NCBI RefSeq assembly: GCF_001656035.1
Contig: NZ_CP010029.1
Coordinates: 896,885-960,884 of the forward strand
Direction of reading: 5' to 3'
DNA: 64,000 nucleotides
Origin: Yersinia entomophaga
Lineage (GTDB): Bacteria > Pseudomonadota > Gammaproteobacteria > Enterobacterales > Enterobacteriaceae
A model generated the notes under the pieces. That model searched no databases, was not told the DNA's origin, and worked only from the letters and a program-made list of their open reading frames with translations. The translations under genes and the position numbers were made by a program. Positions 1-8,426 of this stretch are shown here, piece by piece. Numbering within the stretch: the first letter of the stretch is position 1; each line of letters opens with the position of its first letter.

Positions 1-13
1 CATCGGTGAGTGG

Positions 14-676
14 TTAGGATTCTTCGTTATCATCGCCGTAATATAAGGTGCCGATGCGGATGATATCTCGCCCCTGCGTTTTGCGGTGTAGATTGGAATC
101 GCGTAGGGAATAAATGCAGCCACAATATTCCTGCTGATAGAATTTTTCCCGCTTACTGATTTCAATCATGCGCGATGAACCGCCCATTTTTCGCCAGTTA
201 TAATCCCAATAACGTATCCCCGGATATTTATCCGCCGCACCTTTGCCACAGTCATTTATTTGCTGCATATTTTTCCAGCGGGAAATGCCCAATGAGCTGG
301 AAATGACGTTAAAACCGTGTTCATAGGCGTATAGCGCAGTGCGTTCAAAACGCATATCGAAACACATGGTGCAGCGAATGCCTCGCTCAGGTTCCTTCTC
401 CATCCCTTTGGCGCGTTCGAACCAGTTATCGCTATCGTAATCGGCGTCAATAAAAGGAATATTATGCTTCTCCGCGAAGCGGATATTCTCGTCTTTACGG
501 ATCAAATATTCACGTTTGGGATGAATATTCGGATTATAAAAGAAGATGGTGTACTCGATGCCTGACGCATTTAGTGCTTCCATAACTTCGCCGGAGCAAG
601 GCGCGCAGCAGGAATGGAGCAGAAGTTTACTCTGGTTATCAGGCAGCGTGAGCTTGGGACGAATAAAGTCAGGCAT
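14..676 (-). CDS. queH: Epoxyqueuosine reductase QueH (DUF208 family)
   Basis: This 220-residue protein belongs to the QueH (DUF208) family, the non-cobalamin enzyme that reduces epoxyqueuosine to queuosine at the wobble base of GUN-anticodon tRNAs in the cytoplasm. The cysteine pattern expected of the family is visible: HSCCAPC at residues 21-27, CTMC at 102-105 and CGC at 185-187, which in QueH ligate an iron-sulfur cluster and a second metal. The length is normal for the family. It appears monocistronic; the next gene is divergent and about 250 bp away. The ATG at 676 has only a weak ribosome-binding site, but no better start is apparent. Family assignment is confident; activity is inferred from homology. 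Confidence 0.88.
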   Translation of the reverse strand: MPDFIRPKLTLPDNQSKLLLHSCCAPCSGEVMEALNASGIEYTIFFYNPNIHPKREYLIRKDENIRFAEKHNIPFIDADYDSDNWFERAKGMEKEPERGIRCTMCFDMRFERTALYAYEHGFNVISSSLGISRWKNMQQINDCGKGAADKYPGIRYWDYNWRKMGGSSRMIEISKREKFYQQEYCGCIYSLRDSNLHRKTQGRDIIRIGTLYYGDDNEES

Positions 677-926
677 ATTTTTAACCGTAAATTTAAGTAG
701 TTAGCCTTAAGTGTGTCGTATTCTTTTCTTTGGGTAAATCATTTTACGTTTATTACACCCCATTTAGGAATAAATGCAACAGCGAGAGCGGAATCGTTTA
801 CCGTTGATTTCATGATCAATAGTTGACGAATAATACTGTCACGTTCCTCCTTTTTTCTTTCGCTTATGCTAGCTTGGAACCGGGAAAAAGATGGCGAGCG
901 TTTTCAATGTATAAAGAGGGATAGCC

Positions 927-1634
927 GTGAGATTAAATGAGTTTGGACAAGCAATTGGCGACGAATTGGCAGATTGGCAAGGCGCATTGTTACCGCAAAA
1001 AGAAGTGCTGAACGGTCGTTTCTGTTATCTGGAACCCGTCAATATGGCCAAGCATGAAAAACAGCTGTATCAGGCTTATCACAGTATAGAAGATGACCGC
1101 GATTGGACTTATCTCTTCAAAGCGCGTCCGGAAACAGAGGCTGAGTTTCATGACTATATGCTAAGCATGATTAACGCTACCGATGCCGTGCATTATGCCG
1201 TGATGGATACGCATGGAGGCCATGTAATAGGCACAGTGGCTTTGATGCGTATTGATAATAACAATGGCGTAATTGAGATAGGCTCGGTTAATTGGTCTCC
1301 ATTACTGAAAAGAAACTCTGCCGGAACCGAAGCCATATATCTTTTACTCAGCTACGTGTTCGATACCTTAGGTTATCGCCGTTGTGAATGGAAATGTGAT
1401 TCCTGCAATGAGCCTTCTCGGAATGCGGCTAAACGCTATGGTTTTAAATACGAAGGCCAATTCAGACAGGCCATAGTGGTAAAAGGGCGTAATAGAGATA
1501 CCGATTGGTTCTCGATTATCGATGGTGAATGGCCGGAGGTTAAACGAGCGATAACACAATGGTTATCCACAGAAAATTTCACTGCTGACGGAAAACAAAA
1601 GAGACGCTTACAGGATTTTCAAACGGCGATTTAA
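927..1634 (+). CDS. GNAT family N-acetyltransferase (RimJ/RimL-like)
   Basis: A 235-residue GNAT-fold acetyltransferase of the RimJ/RimL-like group. The order of elements fits: an N-terminal segment describing substrate modification (NGRFCYLEPVN), a central V-I-G-T-V-A-L strand, then NEPSRNAAKRYGFKYEGQFR, the typical RimJ-like C-terminal signature where an Asn and Tyr contact acetyl-CoA. The substrate cannot be told from sequence; relatives acetylate ribosomal protein N-termini or small amines and toxins. Translation most likely begins at the GTG at 927, which has a good AAAGAGGG site upstream. The gene stands alone, with about 600 bp of non-coding DNA after it. Confidence 0.8.
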   Translation: MRLNEFGQAIGDELADWQGALLPQKEVLNGRFCYLEPVNMAKHEKQLYQAYHSIEDDRDWTYLFKARPETEAEFHDYMLSMINATDAVHYAVMDTHGGHVIGTVALMRIDNNNGVIEIGSVNWSPLLKRNSAGTEAIYLLLSYVFDTLGYRRCEWKCDSCNEPSRNAAKRYGFKYEGQFRQAIVVKGRNRDTDWFSIIDGEWPEVKRAITQWLSTENFTADGKQKRRLQDFQTAI

Positions 1635-1850
1635 GCTATTCGCTGCCTTGAGTTATTCAGGCGATTGCGTGTTCTATGAGCAGGGAGGCTTATAGGGTTA
1701 ATGTGTACATTGGCACTATTGTCGATTGCTATTATGTTGGAGACAGGCAAAGGGTAAATAACGGAAACCGACCATGTTTTAATAAGAACAAAAAACGTAC
1801 AGCATAAATAAATTATATTTTTTTACACTTGCAGCACGCGAAATGTGAGA

Positions 1851-1868
1851 GTGTCATTATACTGTAAT
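1851..1868 (+). promoter_or_regulatory. Pho box (PhoB-binding site) upstream of phoH
   Basis: Two 7-bp half-sites, GTGTCAT and CTGTAAT, are separated by 4 bp, matching the Pho box pattern CTGTCAT-N4-CTGTCAT with one mismatch per repeat. A possible -10 element TAATTT lies at 1879-1884, exactly 10 bp after the second half-site, the spacing normal for PhoB-activated promoters that lack a good -35. The gene downstream is phoH, a classic PhoB regulon member in E. coli. The site would place the transcript start near 1890. Confidence 0.75.
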
Positions 1869-1889
1869 CATCTGGCGGTAATTTTCACA

Positions 1890-2256
1890 CGGTGTACAGC
1901 TTAGGCTGTTGTTTATCACTGCGAGGATCGCTAATGGTAAAGTCCTTGTTTGGGCTGTTGAGACAAAACCAAGTATTTACTACAGAAACTCGTTGTAACG
2001 AGGGCCGGCTCACCGACCCTGAATTGTCAACCAAGATCCAAAACCCTCCCTCTGATTTTTTATGTTCATCCCTGATAAGTTCCTCCTGCATTAATCTGAA
2101 CCAGACAAAACCCAGTACGGTTTATCGTTCAGGTTATTTGCATTTTTTATTGGCTCTTATTGGCTGCAAAGGAAGCCAAAACCTAATCCGTATGTGAAAC
2201 ATAATCGCGCAGGCAATGACTGCTGCGGTAGGTGAAACAAACTGTAAGGTGCCACT
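1890..2256 (+). other. Long 5' leader of phoH
   Basis: About 365 bases lie between the inferred PhoB-dependent start and the phoH ATG. One plus-strand reading frame (1892-2197) is open across most of it but lacks a convincing ribosome-binding site and its composition is not protein-like, so I do not call it a gene. The length suggests an RNA leader or a second promoter closer to phoH. No known riboswitch was recognised. Confidence 0.45.
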
Positions 2257-3045
2257 ATGGGAAGACAAAAAGCAGTGATCAAAGCTCGTCGTGAAGCGAA
2301 ACGCGTGATTAGACGTGATTCACGTAGTCATCGTCAACGTGAGGAAGAGAATGTGACATCGTTAGTTCAAATGGGCGGTGTTGAATCTATCGGTATGGCG
2401 CGAGACAGCCGCGATACCTCCGCTATTTTGGCACGAACCGAAGCTCAGGGTCATTACTTGGAAGCCATAGCCAGTAAACAGCTCATCTTTGCCACCGGCG
2501 AAGCGGGATGTGGTAAGACTTTTATTAGTGCTGCCAAAGCGGCGGAAGCGCTAATTCATAAAGAGATAGATAGGATTATTGTTACCAGACCTGTATTGCA
2601 GGCTGATGAAGATCTGGGTTTCCTGCCCGGTGATATTTCCGAGAAGTTTGCGCCTTATTTCCGTCCGGTTTATGACATTCTACTACGCCGTTTAGGATCG
2701 TCATTTATGCAATATTGCCTGCGCCCGGAAATCGGTAAAGTTGAGATTGCTCCCTTTGCCTATATGCGCGGACGGACGTTTGAAAATGCGGTAGTGATTC
2801 TGGATGAAGCTCAGAACGTAACCGCCAGTCAGATGAAAATGTTTCTGACCCGATTGGGTGAAAATGTGACGGTAATCGTTAACGGTGATGTTACCCAATG
2901 CGATTTACCGCGCGGCGTGAAATCTGGCCTCAGTGATGCGCTGGAACGTTTCTCCGAGGATGAAATGATCGGCATTATTCGTTTCGACAAACAAGACTGC
3001 GTGCGTTCCGCATTGTGCCAACGCACATTAAATGCCTATACCTGA
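2257..3045 (+). CDS. phoH: PhoH-family ATPase
   Basis: A 262-residue cytoplasmic PhoH protein, a P-loop ATPase related to superfamily I helicases and linked in other bacteria to RNA metabolism and phosphate starvation; its exact role is unsettled. Walker A GEAGCGKT is at residues 81-88 and the Walker B stretch VVILDEAQN lies near 180; the conserved NGDVTQ-LPRG motif follows. The N-terminus is Arg/Lys-rich (about residues 9-30), which could bind nucleic acid. It is shorter than E. coli PhoH (354 residues), lacking most of an N-terminal extension. A PhoB-type promoter and long leader precede it and a strong terminator follows at 3201-3236, so it is a monocistronic, probably phosphate-regulated gene. 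Confidence 0.9.
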   Translation: MGRQKAVIKARREAKRVIRRDSRSHRQREEENVTSLVQMGGVESIGMARDSRDTSAILARTEAQGHYLEAIASKQLIFATGEAGCGKTFISAAKAAEALIHKEIDRIIVTRPVLQADEDLGFLPGDISEKFAPYFRPVYDILLRRLGSSFMQYCLRPEIGKVEIAPFAYMRGRTFENAVVILDEAQNVTASQMKMFLTRLGENVTVIVNGDVTQCDLPRGVKSGLSDALERFSEDEMIGIIRFDKQDCVRSALCQRTLNAYT

Positions 3046-3200
3046 TAATACTGTCGCGAGATGCTAAAACAGATTGATGGACGCGGAGCTATTTTAGAAT
3101 CGACGGTGGGATAGGTTGGAATAAACGCTAGCGTAATTGGCAGTACAACCGCTAGCCGTTCAACAGGTAGGTTGTACGACAGACTATTTTAATGTTCTAC

Positions 3201-3236
3201 AGGCCTCCGATATTACTATCGGGGGCCTGATTTTTT
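3201..3236 (+). terminator. Rho-independent terminator after phoH
   Basis: A 12-bp stem (AGGCCTCCGATA paired with TATCGGGGGCCT, one G-U pair) with a four-base loop is followed by six T residues. It lies about 155 bp after the phoH stop codon, with no gene in between. Confidence 0.85.
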
Positions 3237-3521
3237 CACCGCTGTCAGGTATTTTTGCTAAAAAAATGACTCTTGTGCCGAAATATTATCGTCAAACATG
3301 AGATTTGTCGCTTTGAAGCGCAAGGATTCCAAACGATAAAATATTGGCCTTATTTGCATCATTCAATTTCGCTGGCGTGAATCCTCAGGCCTTATTAGCA
3401 CTGGCTACGAGAGTGAATCAGCAAAATCTGGGCGACTCTTTGGTTATTTAACCCAAATGGTGTTCATGATAAAACGCCTGGGCTTAATGCTGCCTTAATA
3501 AAGAGTGGGAAGAGGTGAGAT
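3237..3521. other. Intergenic stretch, nothing recognised
   Basis: Together with 3046-3200 this makes about 475 bp between phoH and a small lipoprotein gene. Apart from the phoH terminator I see no gene, repeat or known RNA. The reading frames are broken by frequent stops. Confidence 0.5.
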
Positions 3522-3728
3522 ATGGAAATAACCACTCGTCTCATTGGTGTGTCGTCATTAAAAATAGGGAAACCACGGGCAGGTCTGCTATTGGGTCTGA
3601 TATTGTTGGTGGGATGCACCTCGCAGCAGCAACCACCGATGGAACAGCAGAGCGAAAAATATCAATATCGGGTTGGGCACGAAGTACGTTCTTTGGTTTC
3701 TTTCGATGGAGAACAGAATTATGACTGA
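3522..3728 (+). CDS. Small predicted lipoprotein (68 aa), unknown function
   Basis: I do not recognise this gene by family. The 68-residue product has basic residues, then a hydrophobic segment GLLLGLILLVGC ending in a good lipobox (LVGC), followed by a polar Ser/Gln/Pro-rich linker (TSQQQPP), which is how outer-membrane lipoproteins begin. The mature part would be about 35 residues. The ATG at 3522 follows an AGAGGTGAG ribosome-binding site at 3511-3519. Another frame overlaps (3515-3724) but lacks such a pattern. It is convergent with chaA. The signal sequence supports a real gene; nothing shows its role. Confidence 0.5.
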   Translation: MEITTRLIGVSSLKIGKPRAGLLLGLILLVGCTSQQQPPMEQQSEKYQYRVGHEVRSLVSFDGEQNYD

Positions 3729-3825
3729 TGTGTGTCCAATGGGATATTGGATGCCATAGAACAGCGTTTATTTGGCACAGTGCATTTATTCAGTTAACAG
3801 CTAGTCAGGCATCGTCGGATATAAA

Positions 3826-3852
3826 TAAAAAGGGCAAGCCATAAGCTTGCCC
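3826..3852 (-). terminator. Terminator after chaA
   Basis: An 8-bp perfect stem GGGCAAGC / GCTTGCCC with a 5-base loop is followed, on the minus strand, by a T-rich run. It lies 25 bp beyond the chaA stop codon. Confidence 0.8.
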
Positions 3853-3876
3853 TAGATTATTTGTGTCGATTCGGAA

Positions 3877-4986
3877 TTACAGCATTATGGTCATCATATA
3901 AGCGGCGAACAGTGCCAAATGCGCCGTGCCGTTTAACACGTTGGTTCTCCCGCTGGAGAACGACACCTGACAAAGCACTAATACGCTGACCATCACCACC
4001 ATATGGGGGGCTTCCAGACCAAAGGTTAATTCCTGTCCGGTTAATACCGCAATCAGGGTAACGGCTGGAACCGTCAGGGAAATAGTGGCTAATACGGAAC
4101 CGAAGAATAGGTTCATTGCCCGCTGAACCTGATTAGCCAATACGGCTTTCAATGCGCCCAAACCTTCTGGTGACAGGATTAATAAGGCGATCAGGAAGCC
4201 GGTAAATTTGGCCGGCGCATTCAGTTCAGTCAATAAACTTTCCAGCGGGTTGGCGTCAAACTTGGTGACCGCAATAACGGCGATCAGGTGTACCAGCAGC
4301 CAGCAGGTATGCCACAGGCTACTGTGTGATGAAGGTTTTCCGTGGTGCGGATCGCTCGGATCATCGCTTTCATCTTCGTGTTCATAGACAAACAGACTTT
4401 GGTGAGTCTTGGTTTGAATAACCAGGAAGACGCCGTACATGGCCGCAGAAATCATTGCTACGACTAGCGCTTGCGCGACGCTGAAATTTCCGTCGGGTAG
4501 GGTAGAAGGCAAAACCAGAACAATAATGGCTAATGGGAATATTGCCATTAAATATTGTTTGATGCCGACTAAATTAACGTGCTGAGTGGCAAATTTTCGG
4601 CCGCCCAAAAGCAGAGACACACCGACCAGCCCACCAATCACAATCATAATAATGGAATATAACGTATCCCGCATTAGCGCTGGGGCAGCGTCACCCGTGG
4701 CCATCATAGCGGAAATTAAGCTCACCTCCAGTACCACGACGGAGAGGCTAAGAATCAGCGATCCGTAGGGTTCACCGAGGCGATGAGCCAGCACGTCGGC
4801 ATGGCGAACCACGCTGAAAGCGCTGCTAAGAATGGCGACCAGAGCAATCAGGTTAATGACAATGATAGCGGTGAAGTTGTTGGTATCGCCCCAGACGTTG
4901 AGAATAGCCAATGCGATAACAGGTAAAATCAGGGAATACTCATGATGGCGAGATTTAGATCGGCCAGGATCGTTTTGCGACTTCAT
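3877..4986 (-). CDS. chaA: Calcium/sodium:proton antiporter ChaA
   Basis: A 369-residue inner-membrane antiporter of the cation/Ca2+ exchanger superfamily, close in length to E. coli ChaA (366), which expels Na+, Ca2+ and K+ at alkaline pH. The two inverted repeat halves are visible, each with an acidic exchanger motif: GEPYGSLILSLSVVVLEVSLI near residues 70-90 and LILSPEGLGALKAVL near 270. Between them is a hydrophilic, acidic and His-rich loop (HEDESDDPSDPHHGK, about 200-215). It looks monocistronic. In E. coli chaA lies beside kdsA; here the two are 48 kb apart and kdsA neighbours dauA instead, so the cha locus has moved. chaB and chaC are not nearby. Confidence 0.93.
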   Translation of the reverse strand: MKSQNDPGRSKSRHHEYSLILPVIALAILNVWGDTNNFTAIIVINLIALVAILSSAFSVVRHADVLAHRLGEPYGSLILSLSVVVLEVSLISAMMATGDAAPALMRDTLYSIIMIVIGGLVGVSLLLGGRKFATQHVNLVGIKQYLMAIFPLAIIVLVLPSTLPDGNFSVAQALVVAMISAAMYGVFLVIQTKTHQSLFVYEHEDESDDPSDPHHGKPSSHSSLWHTCWLLVHLIAVIAVTKFDANPLESLLTELNAPAKFTGFLIALLILSPEGLGALKAVLANQVQRAMNLFFGSVLATISLTVPAVTLIAVLTGQELTFGLEAPHMVVMVSVLVLCQVSFSSGRTNVLNGTAHLALFAAYMMTIML

Positions 4987-5215
4987 TTGAGGTGCGCTCC
5001 TTATTATTTTATAGCTCTAAAGTGGCGTTAACTCCGTTTGACGCACATAAAGCGACTATTTACAAAAAAAAGAGACTAAGATTAGCAAATAACAAGGGTT
5101 TGGCAGAGTTTCTTTACACGTTTTTTAAAAAACAATGATATTTGGTTAATTAGCTTATTAAGAATGGACATATCAGGGCGATATGTCCAAGTGGATATAG
5201 GATTTATTTCGAAAT

Positions 5216-6052
5216 TTAACCGTCGAGATTATCCATCACATCATGGCGCTTCTGATGGTAAGCCTCTTCATTCATCCCTTCGCGCCAGTAAGGGACGGCG
5301 TAAAGCTGTTCGCGTTCACAGCCTTTTTCGCGGCGCAAATAGCGGCGTAGTAGCACCACTAACTTGTCTTCACCGGCCAGCCAAAACATCACATTTTCCG
5401 TAGGCAAGGCGAAAGAACAGAATTGAGTGACGATTTCATGAGTTTTCTCGGTTCCTCCGATAACCCAATTTAGCTCAACGCCAGCTGGTTTATCTAAATC
5501 CAGCACATCATGCGCGCTATCTACGCGCACGATGACCTGACCTTGCGCGTGAGCAGGCAAGGTTTCCAACAGAGCGGCGATAGCTGGCAGGGAGGAAGGG
5601 TCGCCAACCAGATAATAATGCAGTGCTGGAGGTAACATCGGCTGTGGGCCACCGGGATTGCTGATGCCGATCCAGTCATTTTTCTGAGCATGGCGGGCAA
5701 AATCTACCGCCGGACCTGGATGATCGTGCATGGCGAATTCAATATCAATTTCACCGGAAGCAGGGCGCACCGCGCGTACCGTATACGTGCGTACAATCGG
5801 CCGCATTTCCCCCTCCGGCCAGATAGGGCCTTTATCGGTCAACACCGGCAATGCGGGTTGGGTTTGTCCCGGCTGAGGCAAAAATACTTTCAGATGCGAA
5901 GCGGCGCAGTCTGCTGGATAGTCAGCTAATGAATCACTGTGGAAAGTAATACGTCGCAGGTGTGGTGAAATATCCAGCACTTCTTTAACTTGTATCAAAC
6001 GAGGTGGCGTCGGGCGTTTCGCGGGCTGATTGGCGGTGGTGTCTGTAGTCAC
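5216..6052 (-). CDS. Siderophore-interacting FAD/NADPH ferric reductase (ViuB/YqjH family)
   Basis: A 278-residue cytoplasmic protein of the siderophore-interacting protein (SIP) family, which releases iron from imported ferric siderophores by NADPH- and flavin-dependent reduction. Visible features are the N-terminal FAD-binding barrel with RTYTVR (binding the flavin), HDHPGPAVDFA, and the C-terminal NAD-binding domain with LVGDPSSLPAIAALLE and WLAGEDKLVVLLRRYLR. The start is the GTG at 6052 with GGATGAGAGA upstream; an ATG at 6060 runs straight into a stop. A Fur box at 6135-6153 lies about 85 bp upstream, so iron-repressed expression is likely. It stands alone, without a siderophore receptor beside it. 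Confidence 0.88.
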   Translation of the reverse strand: MTTDTTANQPAKRPTPPRLIQVKEVLDISPHLRRITFHSDSLADYPADCAASHLKVFLPQPGQTQPALPVLTDKGPIWPEGEMRPIVRTYTVRAVRPASGEIDIEFAMHDHPGPAVDFARHAQKNDWIGISNPGGPQPMLPPALHYYLVGDPSSLPAIAALLETLPAHAQGQVIVRVDSAHDVLDLDKPAGVELNWVIGGTEKTHEIVTQFCSFALPTENVMFWLAGEDKLVVLLRRYLRREKGCEREQLYAVPYWREGMNEEAYHQKRHDVMDNLDG

Positions 6053-6134
6053 TCTCTCATCCTTTTCATTCTATTGGATATTCAGCTAATTGGGGCGCAG
6101 CGGAATAGATGAAACAATTGTATCACTGAGTTGT

Positions 6135-6153
6135 GTGAATGATAATTATTTGC
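6135..6153 (-). promoter_or_regulatory. Fur box upstream of the ferric-siderophore reductase gene
   Basis: The 19-bp window matches the classical Fur box GATAATGATAATCATTATC at 14 of 19 positions, including an unbroken AATGATAAT core. It lies between the reductase start and its upstream region, in the place expected for an iron-responsive operator. Confidence 0.65.
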
Positions 6154-6236
6154 ATGAACCGAAAGTGCTATAGAACGTGCCGTGACGGGATTATTGCGAA
6201 TGACTATTAGGTTTGTAATTTATCTGGCTATGTATT

Positions 6237-6329
6237 CTGCTGCGTCATCCGACTCTGGCAGCGCAGAATATTAAATATCAGGTACTGGCAGAAGAAAGGG
6301 ATCAAGGCGCTATCGATTATCAGATTTAA
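6237..6329 (+). pseudogene. Possible gene remnant with coding-like C-terminus
   Basis: A 30-residue stretch beginning LLRHPTLAAQ and ending GAIDYQI before a TAA stop reads like the C-terminus of a protein, yet has no start codon or ribosome-binding site and is not open far upstream. It lies between the siderophore reductase and narX. In E. coli a PadR-type repressor (yqjI) accompanies the reductase gene, so a decayed regulator is one idea, but I cannot identify the family. Low confidence. Confidence 0.2.
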
Positions 6330-6378
6330 AAGTAGGCGGCGGGGAAATTCCTCCGCCCGTATTTATTTAGGATTTCAA

Positions 6379-8136
6379 TCAAACTAGATCGTCATTATCC
6401 GGAGTAAATTGAATTCGTACTTCGGTGCCGCCTTCTGGCCGCTGGCGTATTTCACAGTGTCCGCCCAGATTGTTCGCGCGATCTTGCATAATCATCAGCC
6501 CGTAGTGGTTGGGCCGTGCGCTACTGTCGCCAATACCCAACCCATTATCCTGAACCACCATCACCACCTCATCGTTATCGCGATAAACCCGTATGGAAAC
6601 CTCGGTAGCCTGAGCGTGTTTATAGATATTGCTCAAAGCTTCGCGAGCGACCTGCACCAAATGAATAGACTGATGAACAGGAACCCCATCATTAGGTAAC
6701 TGATAATCTAGATTAACCGGAATACCGATACGTTCGCTGAACTCGGCGGCGGTTGCCTCTAACGCGGCGCTTAGCGTAGCTTCGCTCAGTTTAAGCCGGA
6801 AGGTGGTTAACAATTCTCTTAGCTGGCGATAGGCGATATTTAACTCTTCGCGCATTTGCTGCATCAATATCTGACTGGCTTCTGGCAGATCCCTGGTTTG
6901 CTGCTGCAGGCAACTTATCTGAATTTTCAGGCAGGAAAGGGATTGAGCAATAGAATCGTGGAGCTCGCGGGCAATGGCCGAGCGTTCGTTCATGAGTAGT
7001 AATTGCTGTTGATGTTTAGCCTGACTCTCAAGCGCCAGCGTACTGGTCAACTGTTCTACCAACATGTGGATCAGCTGCAACTGTTCATCACTCAAAGGGT
7101 GATTCACCGGCTGTTTAGCCAATAATAAGCCGTATTGTTCCAGCTTATCGCTCAGGCTCCAACTCAGGGATTCCCACTGTTGATCTGGCGTCAAGGCGTT
7201 CTCCAGCTCGTGACTGCTGATAATGGTTCCCTGGGCAGTATGCAGCGGGTTGGCCTGACCTTCGCCCCCATTTTTATACAGGCAAATCTGAATGTTTTTC
7301 AGCGGCGTTAATAACTTCAGCTGATTGATTATGGGTTCTAAACGATCCGCCAGCGGCTGGTGGGTATGTAATTCCTGGCTGCTTTGGTAAAGAAAGGCCA
7401 GCACCTGATTTTTCTGCTGTAAATCAGCGGTTTTTTCAGCCACTCGCTGTTCCAAGTCGGCATAAATCAATGAGAGTTCCTGCGACATGCGATTTAATGC
7501 CAGACCGAGTGTGCCCATTTCGTCACGGTGACGAGTCAGGGAATAACGATGGCTAAAATCCCCTCGGGCAATGGCATTAGCCATGGTGATCAGTTGCAGC
7601 CATGGGCGAAGCAAACGGCGACGTAGATAAAAGGTTGTGGCGAGAAGCAGGATCAGGGTCAGCGCGATGAAAATCCATTGGATGACGGATACCAGAACAA
7701 TACGCTGTTCCGTTTTGTGATCGATGGCGAGTACCAGTGCATCCAACTGGTGGACGAAATTGGCAACCTGCTCAGCCGCGTCTTCGGGGCGTTGAGCCTG
7801 CTGTAAACGAGGTTTAAGAGTTTGGATCCAGTACTGATTTAGTCGCTGGTACTGTTCGGTTAATCCTTCCCGCTGTAGGGATTGTTGCAGGTCAGCGCTG
7901 GTTTTATCCTGCTCCAGCGCATCGAGATAGGGTAAATCATGGCTATCCAGCGGCACCATCGACAGCAAACGGTAGCTTTGCATGCGTAGTGACCCGGCCT
8001 TATTGATAGCGTGGGCGTTACCCTGAATACTTTGAGCCATCCACGAAGAGATACTCATGCCGGCCAGTCCCAGCAGGCCTAAAAACAGCATTAGCAGGGC
8101 AACCTGATTAACAATCGGGATCAGGTAGCGTTTCAT
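6379..8136 (-). CDS. narX: Nitrate/nitrite sensor histidine kinase NarX
   Basis: A 585-residue inner-membrane sensor kinase. Two membrane segments (about 10-32 and 147-168) enclose a periplasmic domain that carries the nitrate-binding P-box, HAINKAGSLRMQSYRL, near residues 42-58. A HAMP domain, a coiled-coil-like signalling segment and a GAF-like central module follow; the kinase has the HisKA_3 H-box ERSAIARELHDSIAQSL (phospho-acceptor His near 393) and ATP-binding N and G boxes (EALSNIYKHA, VQDNGLGIG). The P-box and kinase match E. coli NarX more closely than NarQ, but the cysteine cluster of the NarX central module is missing. The response regulator narL, normally overlapping downstream, and narK are both absent here. 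Confidence 0.85.
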   Translation of the reverse strand: MKRYLIPIVNQVALLMLFLGLLGLAGMSISSWMAQSIQGNAHAINKAGSLRMQSYRLLSMVPLDSHDLPYLDALEQDKTSADLQQSLQREGLTEQYQRLNQYWIQTLKPRLQQAQRPEDAAEQVANFVHQLDALVLAIDHKTEQRIVLVSVIQWIFIALTLILLLATTFYLRRRLLRPWLQLITMANAIARGDFSHRYSLTRHRDEMGTLGLALNRMSQELSLIYADLEQRVAEKTADLQQKNQVLAFLYQSSQELHTHQPLADRLEPIINQLKLLTPLKNIQICLYKNGGEGQANPLHTAQGTIISSHELENALTPDQQWESLSWSLSDKLEQYGLLLAKQPVNHPLSDEQLQLIHMLVEQLTSTLALESQAKHQQQLLLMNERSAIARELHDSIAQSLSCLKIQISCLQQQTRDLPEASQILMQQMREELNIAYRQLRELLTTFRLKLSEATLSAALEATAAEFSERIGIPVNLDYQLPNDGVPVHQSIHLVQVAREALSNIYKHAQATEVSIRVYRDNDEVVMVVQDNGLGIGDSSARPNHYGLMIMQDRANNLGGHCEIRQRPEGGTEVRIQFTPDNDDLV

Positions 8137-8201
8137 TCAGCGGAATTCCTTTGAGCAATAAACGCCGCTACCTTACCGTTTTTGTGGATAAAGTGTTAGT
8201 G

Positions 8202-8369
8202 CTAATGGCTCTTCATTCCCGCAGCGGTCATCAGCATACGGAACAGCATGGAGACGGCCAGTAGGGCTAATACGCTGCCGCACCAAATCAACACCAGCCA
8301 GCCCAATTTTTTCCACCAAGGTGCCGGTGTTGACAGCCTTGTCGAAGCGGGAGCCGTTTTTTTAAACAT
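8202..8369 (-). CDS. Small bd-oxidase subunit (CydX/DUF2474-like, 55 aa)
   Basis: A 55-residue membrane peptide starting MFKKTAPAST, with a basic-aromatic PWWKKLGW segment and one transmembrane helix (WLVLIWCGSVLALLAVSMLF, about 24-43). This WxKxxGWLxLIW pattern is that of the DUF2474/CydX-like peptides encoded directly after cyanide-insensitive bd oxidase genes, which stabilise the oxidase haem region. It follows cydB by 57 bp in the same direction and closes the operon. It is real by position and motif; assembly into the oxidase is inferred. Confidence 0.8.
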   Translation of the reverse strand: MFKKTAPASTRLSTPAPWWKKLGWLVLIWCGSVLALLAVSMLFRMLMTAAGMKSH

Positions 8370-8426
8370 AGGATTTCCTGTTGTTCAAATGAATCCGAAC
8401 GGGCTGGGATCGCCAGCCCGGAGAAA

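Noticed and set aside
1892..2197. 101-codon open frame in the phoH leader
   Set aside because: No convincing ribosome-binding site, unusual amino-acid composition, and it lies in what looks like an untranslated leader.
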